A DNA stretch of 64,000 nt from Tetrahymena thermophila SB210 (lineage: Eukaryota; Ciliophora; Oligohymenophorea; Hymenostomatida; Tetrahymenidae): contig NW_002475926.1 of assembly GCF_000189635.1 (NCBI RefSeq), forward strand, positions 186,001 to 250,000, written 5' to 3'. The translations under genes were made by a program, and so were the position numbers. This document shows, one piece after another, positions 48,387 to 60,685 of the stretch; the stretch's first letter is position 1; each line of letters starts with the position of its first letter. The notes under the pieces were generated by a model. It was not told the DNA's origin. It ran no database searches and saw only the letters and a program-made list of their open reading frames with translations.

Positions 48387-51300
48387 TCAAAGTGAGTTTA
48401 TTTTTTTCAAAATCTAAATAATTTTATCATCGTTGAAGTATTCTTAAGGTATTATTTTAAGGGATTGCCTTAATCCATTGATGTCATTTTTAATTTAGTA
48501 AATATTTTAAACAATTATTATAAATATTATAACTATCAATAATATTCCAAAAATATAAAAATACTACTTGACAAAGTTGGAAAAATCAGTTATTATCTAG
48601 ATATTAGTATTGTTTATCTATTAAGATAAATCACTAAACACTTTTATCAAAAGATCAAATCCTTTAATAAAATATTCTGTATGTAAAGAGGAATTCAAAA
48701 AGCTATACATATCAATTTTATTAGGAATATTTTAACTAAATATTGTTTGTTCATACTATCCTATTAGAGTTTTCATAGATTCGATAGCACCTAGAGTCCC
48801 TTATTAAAAATAATTCGTACTTGTATTACTTGAGCAATCTAATTATGCAGTTAAAATATTTCCTAAAGAGTTTACAATAGGACAAATGTTGCCCTTTAAA
48901 ATTTAGAGTAAATTGTCAATTTATGACTGGCTATAAAAAGATAGCTCCAATATCTAATTAAGCAATTATGATTCGTATTTCGGAATAGAAATAATATATT
49001 AATTAATTTAATCCTTTAAATCTGGTATGTCAGCTATAATCGTATTATATATCTAAGAGAATAAAGTGTTATTGTCTTTTAGATATTAATCATAGGCTAC
49101 AAAATTACAAAAAACAATTAAATTAGCGGCAATAAAATGTAATTAAATAGCTGAATAATTCACATTTATAGGACTTATCATACCAGAATTCTATTACAAA
49201 ACCATAATTGTTAGGACTACATAAAATAATCCTATTAAAAAGAAAATTATAAACAGCAATATTAGCTGCTTAATTATTGGTAAATAGTAATCATCAATTT
49301 GTCTCTACAAGAGAAAGTCTTATTTTAAATTTTTTTTTTATTGACCTAATATTTTCGTTTCATTTTAATTCACTCTTCTTGAGTTCAATTATTTGCAATT
49401 ATTTTATTTGTCAGCAGATTTTATATTTGTTGTCTCATCATCTTATTTGATGAAGTTTTTTTTTTGTTAATTTATTCCAAAAGACATGTTAGAATTGTTG
49501 AAACTGTGATTTAATTTAAACTATTCTTAAGATTGATTTTATAAAATTACATCTTTTTGGAGACTTTTTCCTAGAAAATTTTTAGCAAATGATGATTAGG
49601 AAAGATTTAAGTGATTGTTGTAATATTCTTTAGATAAACTATTATTTGAAGCATCTTTTTCATTTTCATTATTTCTACTTTTTTATTAATTTACATCTAG
49701 GGTTTTACTATTAGTTTTGCTTCTGTTAAAGGGATAATTATCTTATGTAATTTGCTTATTTTAATCAAAACCTTCACCTTCTTAATTAATTTAAGATTTT
49801 TATCTCTCTTACTTAATCTTACTGTTGATAATATTAAATAATTAATTATTATAATTTTATTCTTATTAATTCTCAGTGTGTTTTTTATCATGCATTTTTT
49901 GAAAGGACAAATCTGTATTATTGTATAATATTAACAGGTTTTCTTAAAATTCATCTAGGTTTTTAACAGAATTTTTGATATAGTCAAATTAATTTACAAA
50001 ATACTGTAATCTCTCATACTCATTTCTACCCTAATATATTTTCAGCTAACAAAAAGTAGAGAGAATAAGCTATTCGTATTTCTTGTTTTACTTTATTATC
50101 GGGATAGAAATTAAACAAATTATTGCAACAAATACAATGCAAATTAAGGTTATGTATATTACTTTTTGATTTAGAGAAGTAAACAAAGAAAAGGCTAGAT
50201 TCTTACTACAGTCAACAATATTCAATAAAAATTTAGTATTCAATAAAGCATTTTTTCTAAAATATAGGAAAGAGTTTTTTTGAGCAAACTCTATTTCATT
50301 TTTTTAAATTTAGTACGCTTACAATCCAGAAATTTAAATAGCATATGCTGTATTAATTTATAATGCTGTCTACAAATTAGCTGAGTAAAAGTCATATATC
50401 AAAGTTTAATTAATTTATTCTGAATTTTAAAATTCTTAAATGATATTTATAATAAAATTCTAATTATTTAGCATTAGTGAGCTATAAGCTGAAAGACCTG
50501 TTTTGAGATAACTCTCAATAAGATTTTATATTGGATATTCAATATTATTTGCATCTATCACACCCATAGTTAACTACAAATTTAAATAGTAAGAGTATAA
50601 TAGCATATTATAGTTTTCATTAAATTATCTAGGCAAATTTAAAATTTAAAGCTAGTTTTCTAATTACTAATTATAAAAAAATTATTTTAATGTTTTATTA
50701 AAACAAAATTAAATCTGATTAATTTATTAAGTTCAAATAAAGAAAAATTTTGTTATTAAAAAAATTACTGTTATATCTGTAGTGATAATATTTTCAGATG
50801 TAAAAATTGATATGAATAGAAAAAGAAAAAGCAAAATGAACTGGGTGAAGTACTAATTAACTATCTTTGGCATCTTTGTGTTACTTAGCAAATCTAATGT
50901 TTTAAAAAATTTATATTTATTTTTATATAATTACACAAACCATTAAATTACCTTTAATGTAGATAATCCCAGAGTTAGTATTGGAATTTCTATGATTCAA
51001 ATTTTTATTTAATTTTATTTCATGATGAGTTGATTTTATTTTTACTGAATGTTTGCCAAATTTTTACATTTTTTTGAAAATGGTTTTTATTTTAAGCTTT
51101 TTAGAGCTTTTTTCAATTTATTTTTCATTTTTAAAATCACCAATGTCTGCTTAATCTTCTTTTTCAGATTAATTACTACTTTTTGATGAATTTAATGAAG
51201 CTGTTATCTTTTATTCTTCGTCTAGTTCTTCTTCTTCTTCTTCATTTTCATCTTATTCATCTACTCTTTCTCTTTAGTTGTCTATAGATACTAAGTCTGC

Positions 51301-54300
51301 AGCTACTACTGTATATAATGATTTAAAAAGCTACTTTTATCCTCTATCATGGATATTATGATTGCTTTTGTAGCTTTATTCTTATTTAATTGAAACCATG
51401 CTATTATTATTTTCTTCACCGTCTAATAATGATTCTTTTTAAAAGCTATCCCTTGCCACATGATCTTCTGAATCAATTTTTCTAATATCATTTTAGAAAT
51501 TAGATTGAATATTAAATTTAGATTCTATATCATTTTCCACATTTTTATTTAAATTATTTGAATCTATATTTATAAAATTAATCATTTAATTAAATTATTT
51601 GATGAATTTGAAAATTACCAATATCATCTGTGTTATTCTGAATGTTTGAGGGATTATCTACTCTAGCTTATACCAATTAAAATGAATCTATAGCAGATTT
51701 AACTTCGTTATTAGGAGGTTTTATATTTTAAAGGCTACCTGATTTAAAATTTAATGTACTATTTTATTTCAGTATTTGTTACTTTTAATTCTTTCTTGTG
51801 CTTTTTTCTAGATTCATTTGATCATGCTAATCAAAACGTTTTTTTAATTGGTCGCTACAAATTTATTTATCACTTTCTGTTGGAAATAGACCTTAATAAG
51901 ATTCAATATATTCTTCCTATATGGGTTTCAAGCTGCTAATCTAATCTTATTAGAGATAAAAATTTTGATTAAAGTTATCAGGACTCAATCTTTTAGCCTA
52001 AAAATTCTTTGATGGACTTTTATCTTATGCATAGTAAGGTGATTAATTATTGGTAAAACTTTTTTGCATATTATAGTCATTGTCTGTAGTAAAACTTGCT
52101 TTAGAATTTTAAGAATCAAGCATTGAAGTTTCAGTTGTTCTTCCTAACTTATAGTTTTATTATTTTTAGCCTATAGACTTAACAGTTTTATATGAATCAA
52201 ATCCAGTTCTAGAGTATTCAACTGACATATAATTGTTGAAGCTTTGTAGATACGTCGATTTTGCTAAAGAATTTGAAGTTTATAATTATCGATCTATTTA
52301 TTCCTTAGCAACTACTTGTATTTTTTTAATGCATAACTTAAAATAAAAGGATTTTTGAAAATTTTCACTGACTTGGTTGTTTGTTTTTGAGAAGAGTTAA
52401 TTTAGATAAATAGGAAAACAACACTGATATAGATTGTACTCAAATTATAAAAATTTAATCTCTTAATTCTTAGGTCTGAAGGTATTAGTCTGAATAGAAT
52501 TCCTTGTACCTTTACTTGAAGTATCAGCATATTGCTTAAAATATGTTGATTTTAGACTTTATAGGGACTAAAATCGTTTGCTAAAAAACTCATTTACACT
52601 TACTTGAATATTTTAATCTAGTAAATCGTATTTAAATTAAGCTTGGATATTTTCTTTATGGTTAATAAAAGTCTTAATAGATCTAAACATTTTTTAACGA
52701 GAGTTAGTCTAGAGATTTTTATTGCTCTCAACAAACTAACTGCTATCTTTTGAAAAAGGAGAAGATTCTACATTATTTTTTTGGATATTATTTAGAGATT
52801 TTTTTAAGTACACTTGCCTTTTTAGGAATTAGTCAAGTTAATTATGAACAGAAAGTGGATCAGCAAATAATTCAATTGAAGCTTTTGAATTTTCTTCTAA
52901 AAGAATCTCACCAACAGTATCTTAATCTGATATATCTTATCTATTATAGAAAGTACTTATTGGTGACTAAATAAACTTCTAAATGAAATCTTTCTTTTCA
53001 CTCAATGCACTAATTAAGCCATAAAAAATTGAATGAAAATTTAACTAAGACAATGCCTGCATACAATTAGGTACTTTTTTTGCTTATCTAAACAATAAAT
53101 TTAAAATAGTTTCAGATAAACCTAATATTTAACCTTCCTAGTTAAACAAAACATATTCCTGCTTGCTTTACAGTTTTAATAGAGTTGAAATAAAAATAAA
53201 CTAATTCTAATTTAAGGTTAATGGAATATCAATTTAAATTTAAACAGGAAATATAAATCCTTTGTAATTTTAAACAAAGGTTCTTGTTTTTCCATTTATC
53301 AAATTAATACCTGGCTATAAATTTGCTTTCTAGGCTTATTACTTAGGTATACCAGAATATGCTTCTTCGTATTCAAAAAATTTTTATACAAAATAATCAT
53401 GCTGGCAAGCAATAAAATTTGGCATTAATTATTTGATGTTATCTATTAAAGCAAAATCTTGTTTGGATTTAAAACCAAAAAATTTATGTAATGATTCACT
53501 TTTCAACAATAATTTGCCTATATTTTCTTAAGAAATACTTGTAACAATACATATTAATTCATTGTTAAGTTGCTTAATATTTGATTAAAAATCAATGTTT
53601 GCTTCTCCTTTTTTGTTTTCATGGCTTTCATTTCCTTTTGCTAACTCTTTGCTTTAAATTTCAAGAATTTAAGTTTACCTTTTTTATGCAAGAGTTATGT
53701 TGTTATGTAGAATTATATCAATTAACTGCATCAGTCTTAAAAAGTTTATGCTTTGTGTCCACATATATCCACTATGAAGCTTTTCTAATTACTAATCAAT
53801 GTAATTTTAATTCTTATCAAGCAAATTTATTGTTTTTAGTAAATCCTATCTCATTGATTCTAGTTTTTTAAATCCTATTTCTGTGAAATTTCTCCAAAAT
53901 TTATATTTGTTCTCAGCCACATCTAAAATTTTAGGCAAAATCGAGTTTACTATTTCATCAACAGTATATACTATTTTAGGATCTAATTTTATAATAAAGT
54001 TAGCACTTATTCCAATATCAAAATTTGTCTTTCTTTATTTTTTTATAGCTTCTTCTGCTTAGTTGTAATGTTTGGTTTGCTTTTGAATTTAATAGAATTG
54101 ATTTTATAGTTTTTCAAAAAGTTAATTTGAGAAAATTTTTTCTATTAGTGAAAAGTAAAATGAATTAGTATTCTGAGAGTTTTTATTTTTTTCTGATTTT
54201 TTAAGAATTTTCAACTCAAAATAAGATTTTTTAGGATTATTTAAGTACTTATTAATATAAGAAATGTATTTTAGTGTTAGATGCTCTCTAGTTAGAGAAT

Positions 54301-55672
54301 CAATAGTTTAATTTGTATTAATAAATATCTTGAATATACTCTCAATAAACTTTGATAACTCATTGAAGTCAAAATCTTCATAAATTCTCTTTTTTTTAAT
54401 GCTTTGTTTAGTTCTATCGTTATCTACTTCAATTAACTTCTAAAAATATCTTTCTTTACAGTGACAACTCTAATGTTCACAATTTTCAATATGAGATCTT
54501 AAAAATTAAAATACTTTGAACTTTGAATTCTCATTAAATAAGCTTGTAGTACAAATTTCCATGAACTACTCAATAAAAAAGTCAAAATAAAAAGCACAAG
54601 CTTAAATATCTTCTTTATCTAATCCATTGAATTACTTTTTAGAAGTTAAGATAGCCATAGTCTTCAAGATAAATTCATATTTTCTATTGTAAATACTAAT
54701 AATGAAGTAGTACATCAAACTAGAAATCATACAAAAAGTATAAAACAATTCATTTTGATAAAATATATGAAATATCTACCAAAATGTGTAATTTAGAATT
54801 TATGCTATGTTCAAGGAAAGACATAAAATAAAGAATTTAGACACTTCATTACTTAAATAGGGTAGATTATATAATACATCGTAGCAGCATACTAAGACAT
54901 ATGAAAAAGAAAAAATATTTTGAATTAAATCTGCATAATTAATGCTTGTCAAATATTATTGACCTTCATTACTTGAAATACTTTATAGCTTATAATTTAA
55001 TATCACTAGCACAAACTTCTATAAAACTTAAATAAATTATGCAATATTAAACTTCCTCTTTAGCTTCATTTTCTCATTAAATTAATAATTTCTAAAAAAG
55101 TATAATACGCTTAACGCAGTTAATAGTGTTAGAAATGATCCATAAAGCCCTATACCTATTTGATACCAAGACTACGAACAACTTTGCCTTTGACTAACTA
55201 AAAAACTCTATTATCCACAACTTAGCAAACCCATATTTATCTCAATAAAGGAAACTATAAAAATCCAGTTGTATAATGCTAGAAATATATTTATCACTGA
55301 AGCAAAGTATTAAATTCCTGTAGAATGTATCAATTTACTTTTATTACTAAGACTTCCTAAGAAAAAAGAAAAGGCAACGCAAATTGTTAAAAAGATATTC
55401 ATTACTATACAGATTGCCCAAGTTAATTTATCTTGCCCTTCAAAATACAAAAAATAAGTACCTGTTGATACTTCTACTATTAAATTAAGTGCTGATATTT
55501 TAGTTTCTACTAAGCTATTTGCTGCATTTAATGTTAATACATACCCTGCAACTTAAATAAATTAAATAGCGACTAGGGCTTTTTGTATATACAAAGGTAT
55601 TTCGATCTATTTATTATTCTCTATAATCCTAATTATTCCATTACAATATATCTATATGAATTTGCTAAGCAT
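48387..55672 (-). CDS. giant multi-pass membrane protein with PAS-like domain (ciliate-expanded family), 2356 aa
   Basis: Four exons on the minus strand: 55672-51619, 51563-50952, 50893-50769 and 50666-48387. Introns are 55, 58 and 102 bp. The total is 2357 codons with TGA 48387-48389. Residues ~30-420 contain about eight to ten hydrophobic segments, with phrases typical of a ciliate family (YADLIQNIFSFSYVLVCCYD, NTKFLLNIVDCSKNLAFSL). A long helical/charged region follows. A PAS-like domain at ~695-830 includes the LMPxxxAxxHDYFV block and the GKTRTFVQNYKGFIFPVQI sheet. A disordered Ser/Gln-rich, acidic stretch (NEEEEEELDEE) follows. The C-terminal part holds further TMs near 1570, 1775, 2070, 2110 and 2310. 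I recognise it as the large ciliate PAS / Tmc-type membrane protein family of unknown ligand. It is probably a sensor (inference). The gene is the largest in the window. Confidence 0.82.
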
Positions 55673-56502
55673 TTTAAAATAAACGGTTAGTTATTATTAT
55701 ATTTTTATTTATTTATTAATTAGAATTGAATTTGCAGATATTATAGTAGCTATTTCCTCCTTAGTAATAATATACACAAAATCCTATAAATATTAGACTT
55801 TTATAGAACGTAAATATGTAATTTATTTTAGAATTAGTCGCTTTTGCTATTTTAAATTAATTGTATTTTAAAAAAATTTCACAATAAATTTTGTTTAAAT
55901 TTTGATTTTTTTCCAAGCAGATTAATAACAAATTTTATTGTTTAAATAAATATTTTTTGAGTTTATTTCAATAAAAATCAGTAAAATAATTCAAAAAAAT
56001 AACAACTATAATTTATTTATTAAGTACTAATAAAATGTTATCTTATATTTGCTAAAAAAATAAATAATTCTGTTTTAAAAATTATTTTATTTGCTAAATA
56101 TGTATTTTATTTAGTTTAATTAAAGAATAAATATAGTAGAAAAAATACTTAAATAGCTTTTTTTTTATCTAATTTTATCTGATATTTCTTTAATACTTCT
56201 CATTTTATTAAAATTAAAATTTATAAAATTATTCTATAAAATCTTTCTTTTTTTTAAATACAAAATAAAATTGATAATTGATTAATTAATTCTCTTTTTA
56301 GTTATGTTTTTATGAAGAAAATTTGTTTGAAAATATTATTTTAAAATTTATATTAAAAGTAAATATTTAGAGTATGTCATATTCCTATTCAATTATTTTA
56401 AATACAAACTCACTAATTAAATATTAATTACATTTATTTATTATTATTTAATAATATTTTTATAATTTACTTTTCGATTTTTAAACGCATAAAAGTGCAT
56501 AT
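55673..56502. other. intergenic
   Basis: About 830 bp, AT-rich, between two - genes. Nothing recognised. Confidence 0.7.
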
Positions 56503-57129
56503 TCATATTAGTTAACAATCATTAGATGTTTCAAGTGATTTTTCATATGAGTTATTATTACTATTAAAATACCTAACTTTATATTTTTTATTTTCAGAAC
56601 ACTATTAATATTAAAAAATGTTTTCTATTGCTTACTATATTGATTTATAGTTTAGGCTATCAACATTAAAAGATACTTTTTTATTTATTTTTAAGTCTTC
56701 TTTCAATATATCAATTTTTGCATTTACTTATCTTTTATATTCTTCATTTTTTTGCATATATTATTACCCTCGCGTTCCTAATAAACAAAATGTTTTTTAT
56801 TGATATTTTTTTAGCTCGTCAATAAATTCTTTTCCAAAATTTAAGGTTTGTAGGTTGCATAAATCAAATACTAAGATAACTATCTTTTAATTGTTTATCA
56901 TAAAACTAAATATACTTTTAAATAAATCGCTTTCTATACCTGGTGTATCAGCTATAACTAAATTTATTTTTTATTAGGGTATTTCTTTTTGAAAAAATAT
57001 AACAGCATTTGTTTCTAAATATTCATCATTTTACTAAAATTTTTCACTTATATAAGCTTCAACTATAGAAGATTTACCTGACTTTTAATGTCCAAGTAGA
57101 ATTATATTTAAAGAATGAATATCTGTCAT
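56503..57129 (-). CDS. degenerate Ras-like small GTPase with CaaX end, 208 aa
   Basis: Single exon, ATG 57129 to TGA 56503-56505, 209 codons. The fold order fits a small G protein. The P-loop GHQKSGKSS is at residues 13-21. The switch-II motif DTPG is at 61-64, in place of DTAG. KIVILVFDLCNLQTL at ~82-96 corresponds to the family's beta-4 VYDxT region. The guanine-specificity motif NKxD is replaced by LGTRG at ~117-121. The C-terminus ends CQLI, a good CaaX prenylation box, with Ile favouring geranylgeranylation. It probably binds nucleotide at a membrane, but G-base specificity is doubtful. A same-length paralogue lies 254 bp upstream on the same strand. The gene is intron-less. Confidence 0.78.
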
Positions 57130-57382
57130 TTATTACAACCAAAATTTATTTACTTTTTATAAATTATTTAATCAGATCATAAATAATAATAAAATAAAGA
57201 AATGCAAAATTTTTTATTAAAAGTAATATATTTTTATGAAATCAAAAATTTTTTTTAGTTAATATTTAATTAGAATTACTTAAATAAATGTATAAAATAT
57301 TGCTGGAAAGCTGATAAATTCAAAATAAACATACATTTACTGATAATATACAAAAAAAAAATCCTGTAAATATATATATCTA

Positions 57383-58009
57383 TCATATTAAATTGCACTG
57401 TTAATTATTCTCGTTTGTTTATTAATTTCTCTCATTATTTTATAAATAAATAAATGTTCCCTCTCCATAACCCTTTTGAGATATTGTTTGGTAAACTACC
57501 GTTAAATCATTATGATATTATCTGTTAATAATCCATTTATCAATTTACTTAATTGTATTAATATCAATCTGATTTTATTTGTAATAAATTTATGAAATAT
57601 TCTTTTTCATTAAAAGTTACCAAAAATCTTTCATTTTTTCAATACAATTCATAAAAAGAGTCTAACTTATTACAAACAAAATATTATCTTTATTTTTACC
57701 AAGCTCTTAAAATAATTCTTCTAACTTTTCAATATTAATATCTATTATATCTTCATCGTAAACGAATATTAATCCATGTATATTTATATTATGATTAATA
57801 TCGCTTAATTACTAGTTTAGTATTAACATTAAATCATAATTCAAAAAATCAAATTACAACATTGAGTTTTCTTTATTTATCTTTTTACTAAAGATATTAC
57901 TTATTACAGATTGTTTACTTTAATTTCCAATATAACTCTCTAAAAATTAATCTCTGGTAAAAACATCGCTAGTCCCTGTAACTACATACTTTACAACTTA
58001 GTCTTCCAT
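57383..58009 (-). CDS. GTPase-derived paralogue lacking the P-loop, CaaX end, 208 aa
   Basis: Single exon, ATG 58009 to TGA 57383-57385, 209 codons, exactly the same length as the neighbour at 56503. The C-terminus is CNLI, again a CaaX box. The expected P-loop region reads VVTGTSDVFTRDQFLESYIG, so the GKS/T core is gone. LIFVYDEDIIDINIEKLEEL keeps the beta-4-like VYD segment, and no DxxG or NKxD motif is visible. With its tandem position and identical length, it is best seen as a pseudo-GTPase from an old tandem duplication. It may act as a membrane-bound partner of its neighbour (inference). The frame is intact, so it is not an ordinary pseudogene. Confidence 0.7.
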
Positions 58010-59391
58010 TATTTATTTTTGTCTTTTATAAAATCTATAACCTTACAATATTTTAATTTGTATTTACTTATCAATTATCTAATTAAATAAAACAAAATAA
58101 GCATCTTAACGATACTTAGCTTGATATTAATAGAGTAAAATTTAAATTATAAATTATAAATAATGCGTTTATTTATGTTATTCTAATTTACAAAAAATAT
58201 TTTTTTATTTTTATCTAAAGTCTTTTACAAATTAATAATTTAGTTAATAGTAAATAAGTTTTTTTGATGAAAAAAATATTTTTTAGTTTCTTCAAATTTT
58301 TAAATTTTATGTTTTTTCAAATTATGTAAATTCAAATTATATTTTATTCTCTTAAATTTTATATTTAAATTTAAAAATAATCTCAATATGTTAATTGTAA
58401 AATTATTTGTATAGTTATTTTGTGAATAGGATAGGATTAATATATATTTACTAAAATATTAAATATTTATATAAAATAAAATTTAAAAGAAATTAAAACG
58501 TATTATGATAGCTTTCTAACCTGACAAAGTAAAAAAAATAATAATAAGTTTTAATCAAAAATTTAATTTTTTGATGAGAAATCTAATTTTTTAAAATAAT
58601 TTAATCTTGATTTAAAATTTGCTTCATTCATTTTAAGTTTATACTCAATTTATTTTATAATTTTATCAAAGAAGTTAGCAGAATTTTGCATTTAGTATTT
58701 GCAGGATAAGTAAGAAGTTACCGAATAAAAAATTTTTTAATTTTACTTTTTAAAAAAGAAAATTTTGTAAATCAATTATATCATTTTTATTATTTAAAAA
58801 TATTATTTCTATTCGTTATATAAATTTATAAAATTTTTAAATCATTTTGATTATTCAAATTCAGTTAGTTGTAGAAAGAGTAAATTTTTAATTTAATTTA
58901 TTTATTTATTTTTTAATGGTTTATAATTATCTTCATGAATCTCTAAGTATTTGAATTAATTCATTTTTTAGTGATTCATATTTAAAATTATATTTGAAAT
59001 AGAGCATTTACATGTAAATGTACATGTATGCGTATATTTAATCTATTTATTTCTAATAGTAATATTTTTTGAATAGTAAAATAATTTACAAAATATAATA
59101 ATTATATTTATAAATAAATATCTATAAAATTTAATTTTTACAGACTACTTCCAAATATTTTAAAATAAAAGTTAAATAATTTTTTAAGGTTAGTTTGTTT
59201 GCTTGCTTGCAGATTTATTTAATTGTTTTTTATTAAAATAAGCTTAGTTAGAATTAGGTATTTAAGGTTTTATTTAGTAAAAGATAATTTTTATTTATAA
59301 TGAGTATATTTTTATTTTAATTCTATTTCAATTATAATTAAATATCTACAGATATGGATTTTCAGAATGTATGCAATTTTCATTTTCAGAT
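58010..59391. other. intergenic
   Basis: About 1.4 kb, AT-rich. The only feature is a 4-bp-period tract near 59192-59212 (gtttgtttgcttgcttgc). No gene or RNA found. Confidence 0.65.
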
Positions 59392-60345
59392 TCAGTTTTT
59401 TATTGTTTTTAGGTTTCCTACTGTGATAAAAATAGAACCTATTATACTAACAGGACTCAAATTTTATTCAAAGACATAAATATCAACAAATATTTAAATA
59501 ACTATTTGAAGGTAGGTTAATGGAATTATCTGGCTAGAGCGACCTAGTAAAAGAGCCTTTCCAAACAGTCTTTGACCTACAAAATAAGTAGCTCCAGCAG
59601 TGCAGATAAGAATTAAATTAAATATATCTAAATTAGCATTATTATATTACCTCCAAGTAATCATTAAGCCTGATGAAATAATAGATCCAAAATAACCATA
59701 TTACATCAATACAGCCTAAGAGAGCTTTCTCCTCATATTATGGATAATTATATCCATAGTTGATAAGCTTAGACTAAAGATAATAGCTAAAAAATAACCA
59801 AACGTTTAGTGGCGTTATTAATCCCTCTACTCTTTTGATAAAAACATATAATCATCACTACTTGAAGAGGTAAAAAAATCAATAATTAAATGAGGCTTAA
59901 TAATCAATAAAATTCCTATTATATTTAGAACTGAAGGTAAAAAGATAGGACGTCTGACATTCTCTTCTAAAAATATTTTGGCAAATATGCATTTTATAAC
60001 TGGGTAAGTTAGCATTAAAGAAACAGCTTCACTTAGTTTGAGATACTAATAGGCTCCTATCATGCTGAAGTCAACTATACCAGCAAATATAGATCTGATA
60101 TATGCGATTTTAGAAATATGTTCATCTTAAAAGAATATTTTTTCCTTTTATAATTATGAAAGATTAACTATAAACGAGAAAGCTGATCTGTACAGGAGAA
60201 GTTAGGAAGTGTTCATATTCTTTAACATCTTGATTACAAATGCCGCATAACAAAAGGAGCAACAAGCAATAAACATTAAAACTATTCCTAAAATTTTCCT
60301 AAACCTTGGATCATCTTTTGCTTTGTTTTTTATACGCTCAATCAT
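59392..60345 (-). CDS. EamA/DMT-superfamily transporter (SLC35-like), 317 aa
   Basis: Single exon, ATG 60345 to TGA 59392-59394, 318 codons. A short basic N-terminus (MIERIKNKAKDDPRFRK) precedes about ten hydrophobic segments in two halves, the arrangement of EamA-type drug/metabolite transporters. First-half landmarks are SQLLLYRSAFSF, GAYQYLKLSEAVSLMLTYPV and LPSVLNIIGILLIIKP. Second-half landmarks are GYFLAIIFSLSLSTMDI, LICTAGATYFVGQRLFGKAL and QIIPLTYLQIVIQIFVD. The halves are joined by a polar loop (SSSSDDYMFLSKEQ). Members move metabolites or nucleotide sugars across endomembranes or the plasma membrane; the substrate here is unknown. It shares a 340-bp divergent promoter region with the gene at 60686. 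Confidence 0.88.
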
Positions 60346-60685
60346 TTAAATAAAAATAAATGTGACTTTAATAGCTATTTTTATAATGAATGAATGTATG
60401 TAAGAATGTATGTATGTAAGTATGCCTACTGACTAGATTTAATTTTATAAAACCTTTAAATAATTTTGTAAAGTTTTAAATGAATATTATTTATTTATTT
60501 ATATAGATGTAAGAGAGTATTATTTTTTATTTATTTTGTGATTTTGTATGACATACTAATCCAAAATTAAATTAAATAAAATATCCTTAAAAAGTTAAAT
60601 TATATCTTAGGAAGTAATTTAATAGAAATTTGAGAATATTCCTTGTAAATTTTTTAATAGTTGCAGTATTTTATCCATCAGTAGA
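60346..60685. promoter_or_regulatory. divergent promoter region between transporter and RAP gene
   Basis: 340 bp between two start codons. It contains a 4-bp-period tract (gaatgaatgtatgtaagaat and following, 60388-60425) and AT-rich stretches. No specific factor site is recognised. Confidence 0.45.

Noticed and set aside
51754-53871. Three + frames (61-96 aa)
   Set aside because: All antisense to the long open exon of the PAS membrane protein.
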